Shown one piece after another: positions 27,098-36,700 of a DNA stretch of 64,000 nucleotides (within the stretch, counting starts at the first letter, position 1; the number at the start of each line of letters is the position of its first letter). Below the pieces are notes generated by a model. It had not been told where the DNA came from. It saw nothing but the letters and a program-made list of their open reading frames with translations, and made no database searches. The DNA is from Herminiimonas arsenicoxydans (GTDB taxonomy: Bacteria; Pseudomonadota; Gammaproteobacteria; Burkholderiales; Burkholderiaceae_D). The translations under genes were made by a program, and so were the position numbers. The stretch covers positions 3,162,001 through 3,226,000 of the forward strand of contig CU207211.1 of assembly GCA_000026125.1 (NCBI GenBank), read 5' to 3'.

Positions 27098-28168
27098 ATG
27101 AACCCATCATTCAACATCGCGATCATCCCCGGCGACGGTATCGGCAAAGAAGTCATCCCTGAAGGCTTGCGTGTGCTGGATGCCGCAGCAAAGCGCTTCG
27201 GCATACACCTCGAATACAAGCACATCGAATGGGCCAGTTGCGACTACTACGCGCAAACCGGGAAGATGATGCCCGACGACTGGAAGCAGCAACTGCAAGG
27301 TTGCGATGCCATTTATTTCGGCGCAGTCGGCTGGCCGGCCACCGTGCCCGACCATGTTTCCCTGTGGGGTTCGCTGCTGAAGTTCCGGCGCGAATTCGAT
27401 CAGTATGTCAATTTGCGGCCGGTGCGCCTGTTCGAGGGCGTGCCTTGCCCGCTCGCCAATCGCAAACCGGGCGATATCGATTTTTATGTGGTGCGCGAAA
27501 ACACCGAAGGCGAGTACACCGCGATCGGCGGCATCATGTACGAAGGAACCGAGCGCGAACTCGTGCTGCAGCAATCGGCATTTTCACGCCGGGGCACCGA
27601 CCGCATATTGAAGTATGCGTTCGAGCTGGCGCAAAGCCGTGCACGGCGGCGCCTGACTGTTGCAACCAAATCCAACGGCATCGCGATCAGCATGCCGTGG
27701 TGGGATTCCCGCGCAGACGAAATGGCCAAAAATTATCCTGACATCACCGTCGACAAGCAGCACATCGACATTCTTGCCGCGCGCTTCGTCTTGCAGCCGG
27801 ATCGCTTCGATGTCGTCGTCGCATCCAATCTGTTCGGCGATATCCTGTCCGACCTCGGCCCCGCATGTACCGGAACCATGGGTTTGGCGCCATCGGCCAA
27901 CCTCAATCCGGAACGCCTGTTCCCGTCCCTGTTCGAGCCGGTGCACGGTTCTGCGCCTGACATTTACGGCCAGAACATCGCCAATCCGATCGCCATGATC
28001 TGGTCTGGCGCACTGATGCTGGATTTTCTTGGGCAACGCGCAGCGCACGATGCGATACTCGAGGCCATCAAGCAGGTTCTGGCACACGGCCCACGCACGC
28101 CGGATCTGGGTGGCAATGCCGGAACGGCAGACATCGGCATGGCAATTGCCGCGGCGGTTGCCGGCTAA
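27098..28168 (+). CDS. tartrate / D-malate dehydrogenase (decarboxylating)
   Basis: A 356-residue member of the isocitrate/isopropylmalate dehydrogenase family that fits the TtuC/DmlA branch. Seen: N-terminal IPGDGIGKEVIPEG; substrate-loop segment LLKFRREFDQYVNLRPVRLF; YVVRENTEGEY; catalytic K and D residues in VATKSNG and ASNLFGDILSDLGPA; and the NAD-binding stretch EPVHGSAPDIYGQNIANP. It oxidises and decarboxylates tartrate or D-malate with NAD+ and a divalent metal. The exact substrate needs assay. It is followed by two small genes that may share its transcript. Confidence 0.85.
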   Translation: MNPSFNIAIIPGDGIGKEVIPEGLRVLDAAAKRFGIHLEYKHIEWASCDYYAQTGKMMPDDWKQQLQGCDAIYFGAVGWPATVPDHVSLWGSLLKFRREFDQYVNLRPVRLFEGVPCPLANRKPGDIDFYVVRENTEGEYTAIGGIMYEGTERELVLQQSAFSRRGTDRILKYAFELAQSRARRRLTVATKSNGIAISMPWWDSRADEMAKNYPDITVDKQHIDILAARFVLQPDRFDVVVASNLFGDILSDLGPACTGTMGLAPSANLNPERLFPSLFEPVHGSAPDIYGQNIANPIAMIWSGALMLDFLGQRAAHDAILEAIKQVLAHGPRTPDLGGNAGTADIGMAIAAAVAG

Positions 28169-28219
28169 TCAGCACCGACTTGCAACGAGATGAAGACACA
28201 AGGAACAAGAGACAAGCAC

Positions 28220-28447
28220 ATGGAACAAGATAATTTAATCGAACGCTTAACCCTTCTGGAATACGCGATCAGGCAGTCGATGACGGTGCGGGAAGATCAG
28301 GATGAGCCCGCCAATCCCGAGCACAAGGACGAGGCGGAACGTTATGGCATGTCGCTTGATAGCACCGTGACAAAAGGCGATCTCCTCAACGCCGTGCAAA
28401 CTTTGGTTCGCGCCAAGCAGAAGGAGAGCATTCAACATGGAGCATGA
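28220..28447 (+). CDS. small hypothetical protein, coupled to the SnoaL-like gene
   Basis: About 75 residues, acidic and helical ([20 protein letters not shown]), with no family recognised. The ATG at 28,220 has AAGAGA 6 nt upstream; ATG at 28,190 in the same frame is possible. It overlaps the next gene by 11 nt, so the two are translationally coupled. Confidence 0.55.
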   Translation: MEQDNLIERLTLLEYAIRQSMTVREDQDEPANPEHKDEAERYGMSLDSTVTKGDLLNAVQTLVRAKQKESIQHGA

Positions 28448-28820
28448 AATCAATTTGCCTGAGGTTGTTGCCGAAGTGACTGCTGCATTCATGCGTTATG
28501 AAGCAGCGTTGACTGGCAATGATGTCGCCGTGCTGGATGAACTGTTCTGGAATAATCCAAACACGCTGCGTTACGGCGCCGGAGAAAATCTTCTCGGTTA
28601 CGAAGCGATACGCGCGTTTCGACTGGAACGTCCATCGAAGGGACTGGAACGTGACTTGATGCATACCGTCATCACCACCTACGGTCGCGACTATGCGACT
28701 GCCAATACCGAGTTCACACGCAAAGGCGAAACGCGCATCGGTCGTCAAAGCCACACTTGGCTGCGACTGCCGCAAGGCTGGCGCATAGTCGCAGCGCACG
28801 TGTCCTTGATGTCTGCATAA
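28437..28820 (+). CDS. HpxZ/AtzH-like protein (DUF3225, SnoaL fold)
   Basis: A 127-residue NTF2/SnoaL-fold protein. The segments [51 protein letters not shown] and [20 protein letters not shown] are those of the HpxZ/AtzH family, which occurs with amidases of oxalurate or cyanuric-acid breakdown. Here no amidase is adjacent; an amidase gene does occur at 51,046-52,359 in this window. The cellular role is uncertain. Confidence 0.75.
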   Translation: MEHEINLPEVVAEVTAAFMRYEAALTGNDVAVLDELFWNNPNTLRYGAGENLLGYEAIRAFRLERPSKGLERDLMHTVITTYGRDYATANTEFTRKGETRIGRQSHTWLRLPQGWRIVAAHVSLMSA

Positions 28821-28874
28821 AAATCAACTGCAAATATTTCGCTCTGTAGTTATCAAAAAAAAAGTGAACCCGCC

Positions 28875-29081
28875 ATGAATCCAAAAGCCGACGCATGCGG
28901 ATATATTCTGCTCATGCTTCTTCAACGTCTAGAAAAGACACAATCCGGTTTATTGGCTGAAATGATTGCCGGAGTTGAAGGTGATCGATCCGCCATTGCA
29001 AGTGATGCTCCCGACAAAGATCACATCAGCGCGGTATTCAATGAAACTTTGACCATGTTGCGGCAGGCAAAAAATATGTGA
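28875..29081 (+). CDS. small hypothetical protein
   Basis: 68 residues, predicted helical, with no recognised motif (MNPKADACGYILLMLLQRLE at the start). Start-site support is weak. It runs the same way as the preceding genes and may be the tail of that operon. Confidence 0.4.
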   Translation: MNPKADACGYILLMLLQRLEKTQSGLLAEMIAGVEGDRSAIASDAPDKDHISAVFNETLTMLRQAKNM

Positions 29082-29182
29082 TGCACACCAGACACCAGCG
29101 TCGGTTGCGTTGTTTTCTCACCATCACGTCAAACTTTTAATGTCGCTCCGAGCGTTTACACAAACCATGTACAACTCTTTCA

Positions 29183-29929
29183 TCAATCCTTCCTGCTCGA
29201 CCTCCGCATCATCTCGCCAGGCGTCATGCCCATGATCTGCCGAAACGCGTGACCGAAAGCGGCAACACTGCTGAAGCCCAGTTGTGCAGCGAGTTGTTTG
29301 ATCGATGTTTTGCCGCTACCCAAGGCTTCGACAGCCGCCATGATGCGTGCACGTTGTCGCCACTCCTTGAAGGTCAAATTGGTTTCTGCCGAAAACAGGC
29401 GCGTGACCGTGCGTGCCGATGCACCGGCAGCGTGTGCGAGCAACTCCAGTTCGCGATCGTTCGCTGGATCTGCGAGGATCATGTCGGCCACTCGCCGTGC
29501 GCGCGGATCATTGGGTAAGGGTATGAAGGTCGCTGCATCTTCATCTTCGGCGAGTTCGAATAACGCGACTTCCACCAACAGATTAATACGCTTCGCATTC
29601 GCAGCATGCTTGAACGCGGCAAGTATCGTTTCGCGCAATAGTGGGCCGACGGTGACGACAAACTCACGATTCAATCGCAATGCGTCAGGGTGAGTTGCCA
29701 GCCAGTCCGACGGAACCAGCAAGGCACGCATTTCAATATCTGCCAGCACATCAACTGCATGTTCGATTCCGGGCGGCAGCCAGACGGCGCGCGCAGGCGG
29801 CACCAGCCAACGCCCTTTCGGCGTCGTCACCTGCATGATGCCGCTGGAGGCGAACAGCAATTGCGCCTCGCGATGCACGTGCAATCCCAGGTGAGTGCCG
29901 CGCGGATAAGAGGTGGCGCCGATGATCAT
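29183..29929 (-). CDS. AraC-family regulator with cupin sensor domain
   Basis: A 248-residue regulator. The N-terminal 100 residues are a cupin (HLGLHVHREAQLLFASSG, then PPGIEHAVDV). The C-terminal 100 are the double-HTH AraC domain (ELELLAHAAGASARTVTRLF and IKQLAAQLGFSSVAAFGHAF, ending RQIMGMTPGEMMRR). GGGG precedes the ATG. It is divergent from the MFS transporter gene at 30,049, an arrangement typical of NimR/YeaM-like regulators of a neighbouring exporter. Confidence 0.88.
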   Translation of the reverse strand: MIIGATSYPRGTHLGLHVHREAQLLFASSGIMQVTTPKGRWLVPPARAVWLPPGIEHAVDVLADIEMRALLVPSDWLATHPDALRLNREFVVTVGPLLRETILAAFKHAANAKRINLLVEVALFELAEDEDAATFIPLPNDPRARRVADMILADPANDRELELLAHAAGASARTVTRLFSAETNLTFKEWRQRARIMAAVEALGSGKTSIKQLAAQLGFSSVAAFGHAFRQIMGMTPGEMMRRSSRKD

Positions 29930-30048
29930 TTATTCCCCCGAAACATCAAAAACCACCGCCAATTTGGCGTGTAAGCGATGTTAGTTGTCTGCCAGTCGAT
30001 GAACAGTCAGATTAACCTAAGCGCACTCTTTTTGGAAAGGTCCTGTTC

Positions 30049-31218
30049 GTGAACAATCCTCGCACCGTCATCGCCTACATCAACGTCGCTCACTTCATCG
30101 ACCACTACGCCATGCTGGTATTCGCGGCGGCAGTGATCGTGATGGCGCCGGTTTTCGACATGCGCTATGCCGATCTGCTGCCGTATGCGACGCCCGGCTT
30201 TATCGCGTTCGGCGCCGGCTCTCTGTTCACGGGATGGCTGGGCGACCGCTGGAGCCGGCGTCACATGATGGTGATTTTCTTTATCGGGATCGGCCTGGCA
30301 ATGATGTCCGTCGGTTTAACGCAGACACCGCAACAGCTCAGTATCGCCCTGCTGGCAGTCGGCCTGTTCGCCGCCATCTACCATCCGGTTGGTACCGCAA
30401 TGCTGGTTGCGCATGCCGATAAACTCGGGCGGGAAGTCGGTATCAACGGTGTGTGGGGCAACCTTGGCGTGGCATCGTCAGCGCTCGTTACAGGCGTCAT
30501 TTGCGAATACATAGGCTGGCGCTGGGCATTTGCGTTGCCGGGGCTGGCGGCAATCGCGATTGGCGTTTTCTTCGCAGGCAAGGTCAAGCATGAAGCACGC
30601 GGCAGTCGCAAGGCGAGCAGTCATGCATCCGCACGCGTATCGAAAGAAGCCATGTGGCGCGTCATCGCCGCACTCGTCATCACCATCATCGCCAGCTCCA
30701 CGACTTTTAATGCCATTACCGTCGCCTTGCCGAAATTATTTTCTGAACGCCTGTCTGATCTGACGAGCAATACTGCATTGCTCGGCGTGATCGTTGCAGG
30801 CACGTATGTGTTCGGCGCATTCGCGCAATACACCATCGGTCATCTGCTCGACAAACATGCGCTCAAGAGCGTATTCCTGCCGCTTGCGCTGCTGCTTGCC
30901 CCACTGCTTTTCTTCGGCGCGGCCTTGTCCGGCATCTCGCTGATACTGGTCTGCATCGGCATCATCATCGGCACCTTTGGACAAGTGACAGTCAATGACG
31001 CCATGATAGGCAAATACACCAGCGACGAATGGCGCGCCCGTGCTTATTCCCTGCGTTACTTTCTCGGATTTACTGCTGCAGGCGCATCAGTCGGACTGGT
31101 TGCATCACTGCACGAACACGGCGGATTTACCTTGATGCTGCAGGCATTGGGAGCGTTATGCGTACTGGTTATTCTGGGCGCGATTACATTCCCAGGCGAA
31201 GATCGTTCACCGACCTGA
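30049..31218 (+). CDS. MFS transporter (Fsr-like)
   Basis: A 389-residue, 12-helix major facilitator. It shows GSLFTGWLGDRWSRRHMMVI (the MFS loop 2-3 motif) and IYHPVGTAMLVAHADK, a feature of the fosmidomycin-resistance (Fsr) branch. The start is GTG at 30,049 with GAAAGG upstream. It is probably controlled by the divergent AraC gene. The substrate is unknown. Confidence 0.83.
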   Translation: MNNPRTVIAYINVAHFIDHYAMLVFAAAVIVMAPVFDMRYADLLPYATPGFIAFGAGSLFTGWLGDRWSRRHMMVIFFIGIGLAMMSVGLTQTPQQLSIALLAVGLFAAIYHPVGTAMLVAHADKLGREVGINGVWGNLGVASSALVTGVICEYIGWRWAFALPGLAAIAIGVFFAGKVKHEARGSRKASSHASARVSKEAMWRVIAALVITIIASSTTFNAITVALPKLFSERLSDLTSNTALLGVIVAGTYVFGAFAQYTIGHLLDKHALKSVFLPLALLLAPLLFFGAALSGISLILVCIGIIIGTFGQVTVNDAMIGKYTSDEWRARAYSLRYFLGFTAAGASVGLVASLHEHGGFTLMLQALGALCVLVILGAITFPGEDRSPT

Positions 31219-31244
31219 GCGAGTTAAACGTATCGAATAACTGC

Positions 31245-31361
31245 TTATTTTTTGACGCTGCGTTTTTTGAGATGATCAACGATATCGACAGCAAGGTAGA
31301 GGCCGCCGAATACCCAGAGCGGCAGCGCAACACAGCATACGGCGTAAAGGAAGAAATCCAT
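31245..31361 (-). CDS. 38-residue membrane peptide
   Basis: A short ORF starts with ATG at 31,361 after an ideal GAGG ribosome binding site and ends TAA at 31,245. The product begins MDFFLYAVCCVALPLWVFGG and has one hydrophobic segment followed by a basic tail (DHLKKRSVKK), fitting a single-pass inner-membrane peptide with the C-terminus inside. It lies in the gap between convergent genes. No family was recognised. Confidence 0.55.
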   Translation of the reverse strand: MDFFLYAVCCVALPLWVFGGLYLAVDIVDHLKKRSVKK

Positions 31362-31477
31362 CGTTACCTCGCGAGTGATTTCTTATCATAGCCCAGGTTT
31401 CTGCTTTTGGGGATAGGGGTGTCAGATACGCCACACTTGGACGGACCGGGCGGTATCCGATGCATGCAAGGCGCGGA

Positions 31478-32218
31478 TCAGGCCAGCAATATCCATGCGA
31501 ACCAGCCGCCTGCAGCGAGCAGCAATATCGACACCATGCGTCGTAGTTGCCGCACATCCAATCCGGCTGCAGCACGCTGCCCGAAAAACGCTCCGATCAG
31601 CATGAGCAAGCCGCAGATGAGCGCAAGCCGGAAATCGAGCCGCCCTTCCAGTGCATGGACTGCACTGCTGGCGAGCGCCACCGGCAACTGGATGGCTTGG
31701 GCTGCAACGATGGCGAATGCAACAGGCTGGCGCATCAGCATCAAAAGCGGAATGATCAATACCGGACCGCCGGTACCGGTCAGCGCCGATCCGCATCCGA
31801 CCAGTACACCCATCATGAACAACACCGGAATGTTCAGGGGAGCAGCAGCTTGTGCAGCGATAGCAGGCGATTGCAATCCGCGCCATCCGGCGAACAGAAC
31901 CAGCAGCATGACGCCCATCATCAACGTCCTGGCAGACAGCCAGTGCACGGTCAGCGCGCCGGTAACGGCACCGACCAATGCACCTATCAGCAGTGGCATG
32001 CAGCGAACGACCAGTTCCCGCTGGCGCAGCATGGGTTTCAAGGCAACCAGCGCCGGCAATGCAAATCCCAGGGATGCCGCTGCAATTGCCTGCGGCAATG
32101 AAACAGCGCCAAAATTGGTCAACACCGGAACCAGCAATACCCCGCCTATGCCACTGGCGCCTATCAGCCCTCCGATCAACAGCACGGCAGGCAACATGAT
32201 CCATGCACCGGCCATCAG
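31478..32218 (-). CDS. TSUP-family (TauE/SafE) membrane transporter
   Basis: About 246 residues with seven or eight hydrophobic segments. The two family repeats are visible as LLIGGLIGASGIGGVLLVPVL near the N-terminus and LVGCGSALTGTGGPVLIIPL in the middle. TSUP proteins export or import sulfite, sulfoacetate or other small organosulfur anions. A GTG at 32,248 is an alternative start; neither has a clear ribosome binding site. Confidence 0.82.
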   Translation of the reverse strand: MMAGAWIMLPAVLLIGGLIGASGIGGVLLVPVLTNFGAVSLPQAIAAASLGFALPALVALKPMLRQRELVVRCMPLLIGALVGAVTGALTVHWLSARTLMMGVMLLVLFAGWRGLQSPAIAAQAAAPLNIPVLFMMGVLVGCGSALTGTGGPVLIIPLLMLMRQPVAFAIVAAQAIQLPVALASSAVHALEGRLDFRLALICGLLMLIGAFFGQRAAAGLDVRQLRRMVSILLLAAGGWFAWILLA

Positions 32219-32400
32219 CATGCAGCGGTACTCATGCGAGGTCGGCACCCATCATCAACTGCGTTACGCAACAACAGGTATGCAACCGGGCCGCCGGATT
32301 CTTTTAATTTCATGGACAAAATGATGCCAGATAAATGCCGCAAGGATGAAATGGCACGCCTGCGACAGGCTCATGTCAAAGTGGCAGTGCTGGAACGGAC

Positions 32401-32434
32401 AAAAAAAGAGGACGAAAATTTCGTCCTCTTTTTT
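32401..32434. terminator. bidirectional terminator after the DEAD-box helicase gene
   Basis: AAAAAAGAGGACGAAA and its complement form a nearly perfect hairpin with T-runs on both strands, directly after the helicase stop codon at 32,451. Confidence 0.85.
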
Positions 32435-32450
32435 ATTTCAGCAATGGCGC

Positions 32451-34931
32451 TTACTTCCTTTTAGTGCCCAGCTTGATCATCGGCTTGCCGGAAGGGCCGG
32501 TCGATGGCTTGGACGCAGAACGCGGTGCATCGAAGGACTTGCCGCTAGCGACGGCGACACGTTTCGATACCGGCTTGTTGCCACGCGCCTTGTCGGCCAC
32601 GCGGCGATCGCCACCCTTGCTTGGCGGCGCCAGGGTCACGCGCTTGTCCATGGTCTTTTCTTCCATCGGGCGCAAGCCGGAATGGCTGATGCGCAAAGGC
32701 TGACCGGCGATGGAAACATTTTTGAGTTGATCGAACACTTCGTCCGGCATGCCGGCAGGCAGATCCAGCAAGCTGTGCTTTTCAAAAATCTCGATGCGGC
32801 CGATGTACTTCGCTTCCAGCCCTGCTTCATTGGCAATGGCGCCGACGATGTTGGCTGGCTTGACGCCGTGCGCATGACCGATCTCGATGCGGAAAGCTTC
32901 CATATCCACCGCGCCCGCTTTTTTCTGTGCAGTGCGTTCTCTCTTTTGCGCGCCCGGCTCTTTTACTAACGGCTCATCGCTCTCGAAATGTTCCTTCTTC
33001 GGAGTGGCTGCCGCTGCCAGCGGTGAGGCAGGTGCCGGCCGTTCCGTGCGTGCAGGACGTTCTCTCGATTCCGACTGCGCAGGCTTGTCAAAATGCGCGG
33101 CAAAATCGCTGCGCGCCGGTCGGTCGGAGAATGGCACTTGTGCGGGCGACTCTGATTTTTTTGGCGCAGGTTTGGCTGTCGGTGCGGATGCGGCTTCGCT
33201 ATCGGCAGTAATGTTCAATTGCTGACCGGCGACCCAGACTTTTTTCAGGTGATCGAGCATGTCGGACGGCAGGCTGTTCGGCAGATCGAGCGTGCTGTAA
33301 TCGTCGTAGATTTCGATGCGACCTATGTATTTGGAGTCGAGATTCGCTTCATTTGCAATCGCGCCGACGATATTGCCCGGCTTGACGCCGTGCGCATGGC
33401 CGACTTCGATACGGAAAGTTTGCATGCCTTCATCCGGCGCACGCGGGACACGTTCCTTGCGCGGCGCAGCCGAACGTTCTGTACGTTCAGGACGCTCAAA
33501 TCGTTCCGAGCGCTCTGGTCTGTCATTCCGCTCGAAACGTTCCGCACGTTCAAAGCGACCGCCAGATACAGGCTTCTCGCTGCCCCACGACTCACGCGGT
33601 GCCGGTTTGTTTTTATCGATCAGCAGCGGCACATCGCCGCGCGCCATCTTGGCCAGTGCTGCAGCGATTTCCACTGCAGGCACATTGTGTTCGCGTTCGT
33701 AATCTTCAATCAGCGAATGGAACACTTCCAGTCCACCGGCTGCAATCGTTTCTGCAATCTGGTCCTTGAACTTCGAGATACGCACATCGTTGACGACCTC
33801 GACGCTAGGCAAGTCCAGCACGGCGATAGGCTGGCGCGTCGCGCGCTCGATGGCTTTCAGCAGATTGCGTTCACGCGGCGCGATAAACAGAATCGCTTCG
33901 CCGCTGCGTCCGGCGCGGCCGGTACGGCCGATGCGATGGGTATAGCTTTCCGGATCGTGTGGCACGTCGTAGTTAATGACGTGGCTGATGCGCTCAACGT
34001 CCAGACCGCGGGCGGCAACGTCAGTCGCCACCAGAATATCGATCTTGCCGTCCTTCAGTTGCTGAATCGTGCGCTCGCGTTGCTGCTGTTGAATATCGCC
34101 ATTGATCGCCGCAGCGGAGAAACCGCGTGCCTGCAATTTGCCGGCCAGTTCTTCGGTACCCAATTTGGTACGCGCGAAGATGATCATGCCGTCAAAAGTT
34201 TCCGCTTCGAGGATGCGCGTCAGCGCTTCGAGCTTCTGCATGCCGCTGACCAGCCAGTAACGCTGGCGAATGTTGTCTGCGGTGCCAGTCTTGGCCGCGA
34301 CGGTAATCAACTCCGGATCGCGCAGATAAGTGGTAGCGATACGCTTGATGGCGGATGGCATGGTGGCCGAGAACAACGCTGTCTGACGCGCTTCCGGCGT
34401 TTTTTGCAGGATCGTTTCCACATCGTCGATAAAGCCCATGCGCAACATCTCGTCGGCTTCATCCAGCACCATCGTTTTCAGTTTCGACAGATCGAGCGAG
34501 CCTTTTTCCAGATGGTCGATCACGCGACCCGGCGTACCGACAACCACATGCACGCCACGACGCAAGGCGCTCAGTTGCGCGCCATAACTCTGGCCGCCAT
34601 AAATCGGCAACACGTGAAAACCGGGAATATGCGACGCATAACGCTGAAAAGCCTCCGCCACCTGGATCGCCAACTCACGCGTAGGCGCCAGCACCAAAGC
34701 CTGCGGCGTGGTCTGTTTGATATCGATACGCGACAGGATAGGCAGGGCAAAAGCCGCCGTTTTGCCGGTACCGGTCTGCGCCTGCCCCAGCACATCGCTG
34801 TTATTCAGCAACAGCGGGATCGTGGCCGCCTGGATAGGCGACGGCGCCTCGTAACCCAGCTCTTTCAGCACGCGCAGCAGCGGTTCGCTCAGGTTAAGGT
34901 CGGAAAATAGGGGGAAGGATGGGTCAGACAT
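32451..34931 (-). CDS. DEAD-box RNA helicase with two DbpA-type RNA-binding domains
   Basis: An 826-residue helicase. The Q motif, Walker A (AQTGTGKT), DEAD box (VLDEADEML), SAT and HRIGRTGRAGR motifs cover residues 1-375. After a linker rich in Arg/Glu/Ser repeats (RFERAERFERNDRPERSERF) come two copies of the DbpA RNA-binding domain, beginning FRIEVGHAHGVKPGNIVGAI and FRIEIGHAHGVKPANIVGAI, separated by a Pro/Ala/Lys-rich linker. A basic Gly/Ser tail ends the protein. CsdA/DeaD proteins have one such domain and about 630 residues; the duplication makes this one unusually long. Probable roles are ribosome assembly and RNA unwinding at low temperature. Confidence 0.9.
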   Translation of the reverse strand: MSDPSFPLFSDLNLSEPLLRVLKELGYEAPSPIQAATIPLLLNNSDVLGQAQTGTGKTAAFALPILSRIDIKQTTPQALVLAPTRELAIQVAEAFQRYASHIPGFHVLPIYGGQSYGAQLSALRRGVHVVVGTPGRVIDHLEKGSLDLSKLKTMVLDEADEMLRMGFIDDVETILQKTPEARQTALFSATMPSAIKRIATTYLRDPELITVAAKTGTADNIRQRYWLVSGMQKLEALTRILEAETFDGMIIFARTKLGTEELAGKLQARGFSAAAINGDIQQQQRERTIQQLKDGKIDILVATDVAARGLDVERISHVINYDVPHDPESYTHRIGRTGRAGRSGEAILFIAPRERNLLKAIERATRQPIAVLDLPSVEVVNDVRISKFKDQIAETIAAGGLEVFHSLIEDYEREHNVPAVEIAAALAKMARGDVPLLIDKNKPAPRESWGSEKPVSGGRFERAERFERNDRPERSERFERPERTERSAAPRKERVPRAPDEGMQTFRIEVGHAHGVKPGNIVGAIANEANLDSKYIGRIEIYDDYSTLDLPNSLPSDMLDHLKKVWVAGQQLNITADSEAASAPTAKPAPKKSESPAQVPFSDRPARSDFAAHFDKPAQSESRERPARTERPAPASPLAAAATPKKEHFESDEPLVKEPGAQKRERTAQKKAGAVDMEAFRIEIGHAHGVKPANIVGAIANEAGLEAKYIGRIEIFEKHSLLDLPAGMPDEVFDQLKNVSIAGQPLRISHSGLRPMEEKTMDKRVTLAPPSKGGDRRVADKARGNKPVSKRVAVASGKSFDAPRSASKPSTGPSGKPMIKLGTKRK

Positions 34932-35208
34932 GGTGGCTCACTAGAGTGTTCGGATCGCGGAAATGCGAAAGATGGGCGCAGTTTACTCTGTTGCGGCACG
35001 AACAACCATTCGCAGGCTATTTCCATCGTTTATAAGGTATGTTCCCCTGCATACATAATAGTTTCCAAACTACATTTTTAGAAACCCAGCCTCATTCAAA
35101 CCCATTTACTCAAATAAGGAGATGTCCACTTGCATAATTTTTTATAAGACAAGAGCTTATTAAATTCCCAAAAAAATTTATCAAATCCCAAACTATATGA
35201 GTATTTAA

Positions 35209-36282
35209 ATGGCGAAAAGAGATCCAAACAAGACTGCTAGAAACAGAATGATTGGCACACTAAAGGAAAAATTACGAGAACTACTACCAAAAGTTCTTGC
35301 CGACTCTGGCTTTGAAAATGAACAGTCCTTGAACGCAAAGATTGGGAGCAGGAATGACGATTTTTTTGACTTACAAAACGACGTAATTAACAGCCAAGAA
35401 CAGTTTGTTTCGAAATGGTTAGAAGGATTAAAAGAATCTGCTCTTAACGACGGTGTCGTATCTGACCTGTCGCTTTGGAAAAAAATTAAGGCGAAAAAAT
35501 CACTAAAGGAATACACAATCCTTTTCCTTAAAAGGTCTTACTTAAAGCATTTTGAGGAATTATCCAAAAATAGACCCCCCATTGAGTCGGCAGAGCTTTG
35601 GATTGGGCAACAAAATGCAAACTATGGACTGTTGGTAACTCCTCGATTTAAAGATGGGAAGTGGGAGAACGATAAAAGTGAGATTCGTGCTTTTTCTAAC
35701 GCCTATTGGACTATTGGTCACGTTATGAAAACAGGCCTTGTTATCCCTGGAAAAGAAAAGATATTTAAATTCAATGATATTGAACAATACTTACTTTTTT
35801 TCCAAGACACTCTTGTTCGAAACTCTGGCTCTAATCATGAATATGAAATAGCTGGCCACTATTGCGACTATGTTAGAGCGAGTGACACCCCAGAACTAAT
35901 ACCTTTATTAATTCCCGAATTTAGATATGCAGGATTGGCCACAAAGCATGTCTATCGATTAGATTTCTTAATCATTAACCCTTACACGCTAGACAAAGTT
36001 GGCTTTGAGCTGTCGCCTTGGTCAACTCACGGCTATCTCGGCAAACTCCAAGGGTTAACGCAAAAAGCGATTAATGAAATGGCAGCAGACAATTTCGCAA
36101 AAGAAATCCGTAAACACCGCGCCTATTTCAAGCAACACGAAGTATTTTGTTTGATTTATACGGATGATGATCTTAAAAATCCGAAGAAACTCTTTAAAGA
36201 AGAAATACTTCCTTTCTTACAAACTGAAAAACCTCAAAACCAGTTGTCATTTCAAATTTTGGATGAATTTTTTGAAGATTAG
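35209..36282 (+). CDS. orphan AT-rich gene, possible PD-(D/E)XK-type nuclease
   Basis: A 357-residue protein of unknown family in clearly AT-rich DNA between GC-rich neighbours, so probably acquired. The N-terminus is basic and helical (MAKRDPNKTARNRMIGTLKE). Near 270-290 the stretch YRLDFLIINPYTLDKVGFEL resembles the D...ExK core strand pair of restriction-like nucleases, with S replacing K. This reading is tentative. There is no signal peptide or membrane segment. It has its own flanking intergenic regions and no operon partner, which fits a single-gene defence cargo, but no function can be stated. Confidence 0.7.
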   Translation: MAKRDPNKTARNRMIGTLKEKLRELLPKVLADSGFENEQSLNAKIGSRNDDFFDLQNDVINSQEQFVSKWLEGLKESALNDGVVSDLSLWKKIKAKKSLKEYTILFLKRSYLKHFEELSKNRPPIESAELWIGQQNANYGLLVTPRFKDGKWENDKSEIRAFSNAYWTIGHVMKTGLVIPGKEKIFKFNDIEQYLLFFQDTLVRNSGSNHEYEIAGHYCDYVRASDTPELIPLLIPEFRYAGLATKHVYRLDFLIINPYTLDKVGFELSPWSTHGYLGKLQGLTQKAINEMAADNFAKEIRKHRAYFKQHEVFCLIYTDDDLKNPKKLFKEEILPFLQTEKPQNQLSFQILDEFFED

Positions 36283-36700
36283 GAAAGAGCCTTACGAGAT
36301 TTCCCTGTTCTTTTAACGTAATCTCATAAGAACTCCCGAAAGGAGCCCTTTTGAGATTACCTGACTACATATGCCGAGTATGCAGATAAAGCTGAATGAA
36401 TAGACGCTACGTACCAGCGTAGTGATCCGCAATACATCTCCTGAACAGCAGTAGCCGCCTTCGGTGCTGATATTGACTTCCTTCTTGTCGATGCGGACTT
36501 GTGGTCGGTGCTGGGTAATTCAAACTGTATGCATTCATGTGATTGTAGATATTCCAATTTCTTCCCCGCACCTCCAAAATTGTTTGTACCCAGCAGCCTT
36601 GCCCTGAAAAAGCTACTCTCTCTATCTGGCACTGTCATTGCGTCTAATGCAGAGAGAATGCAATCACTGACTTATTCCCATCAACCCAAAGGAGCTCACC
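36283..36700. other. intergenic stretch after the orphan gene
   Basis: No supported gene. A weak hairpin (CTCCCGAAAGGAG followed by CCCTTTT) near 36,332-36,352 may end the orphan gene. The rest up to the tautomerase ribosome binding site shows nothing recognisable. Confidence 0.4.

Noticed and set aside
27098..28168. leuB (3-isopropylmalate dehydrogenase) as an alternative name
   Set aside because: The substrate-loop LLKFRREFDQYVNLRP and the VRENTEGEY segment fit the tartrate/D-malate branch better, and no leuCD genes are adjacent.
33219..34910. 563-codon open frame on the plus strand opposite the DEAD-box helicase
   Set aside because: It is an antisense shadow of a GC-rich gene: His/Arg/Gln-rich, without motifs or a ribosome binding site.
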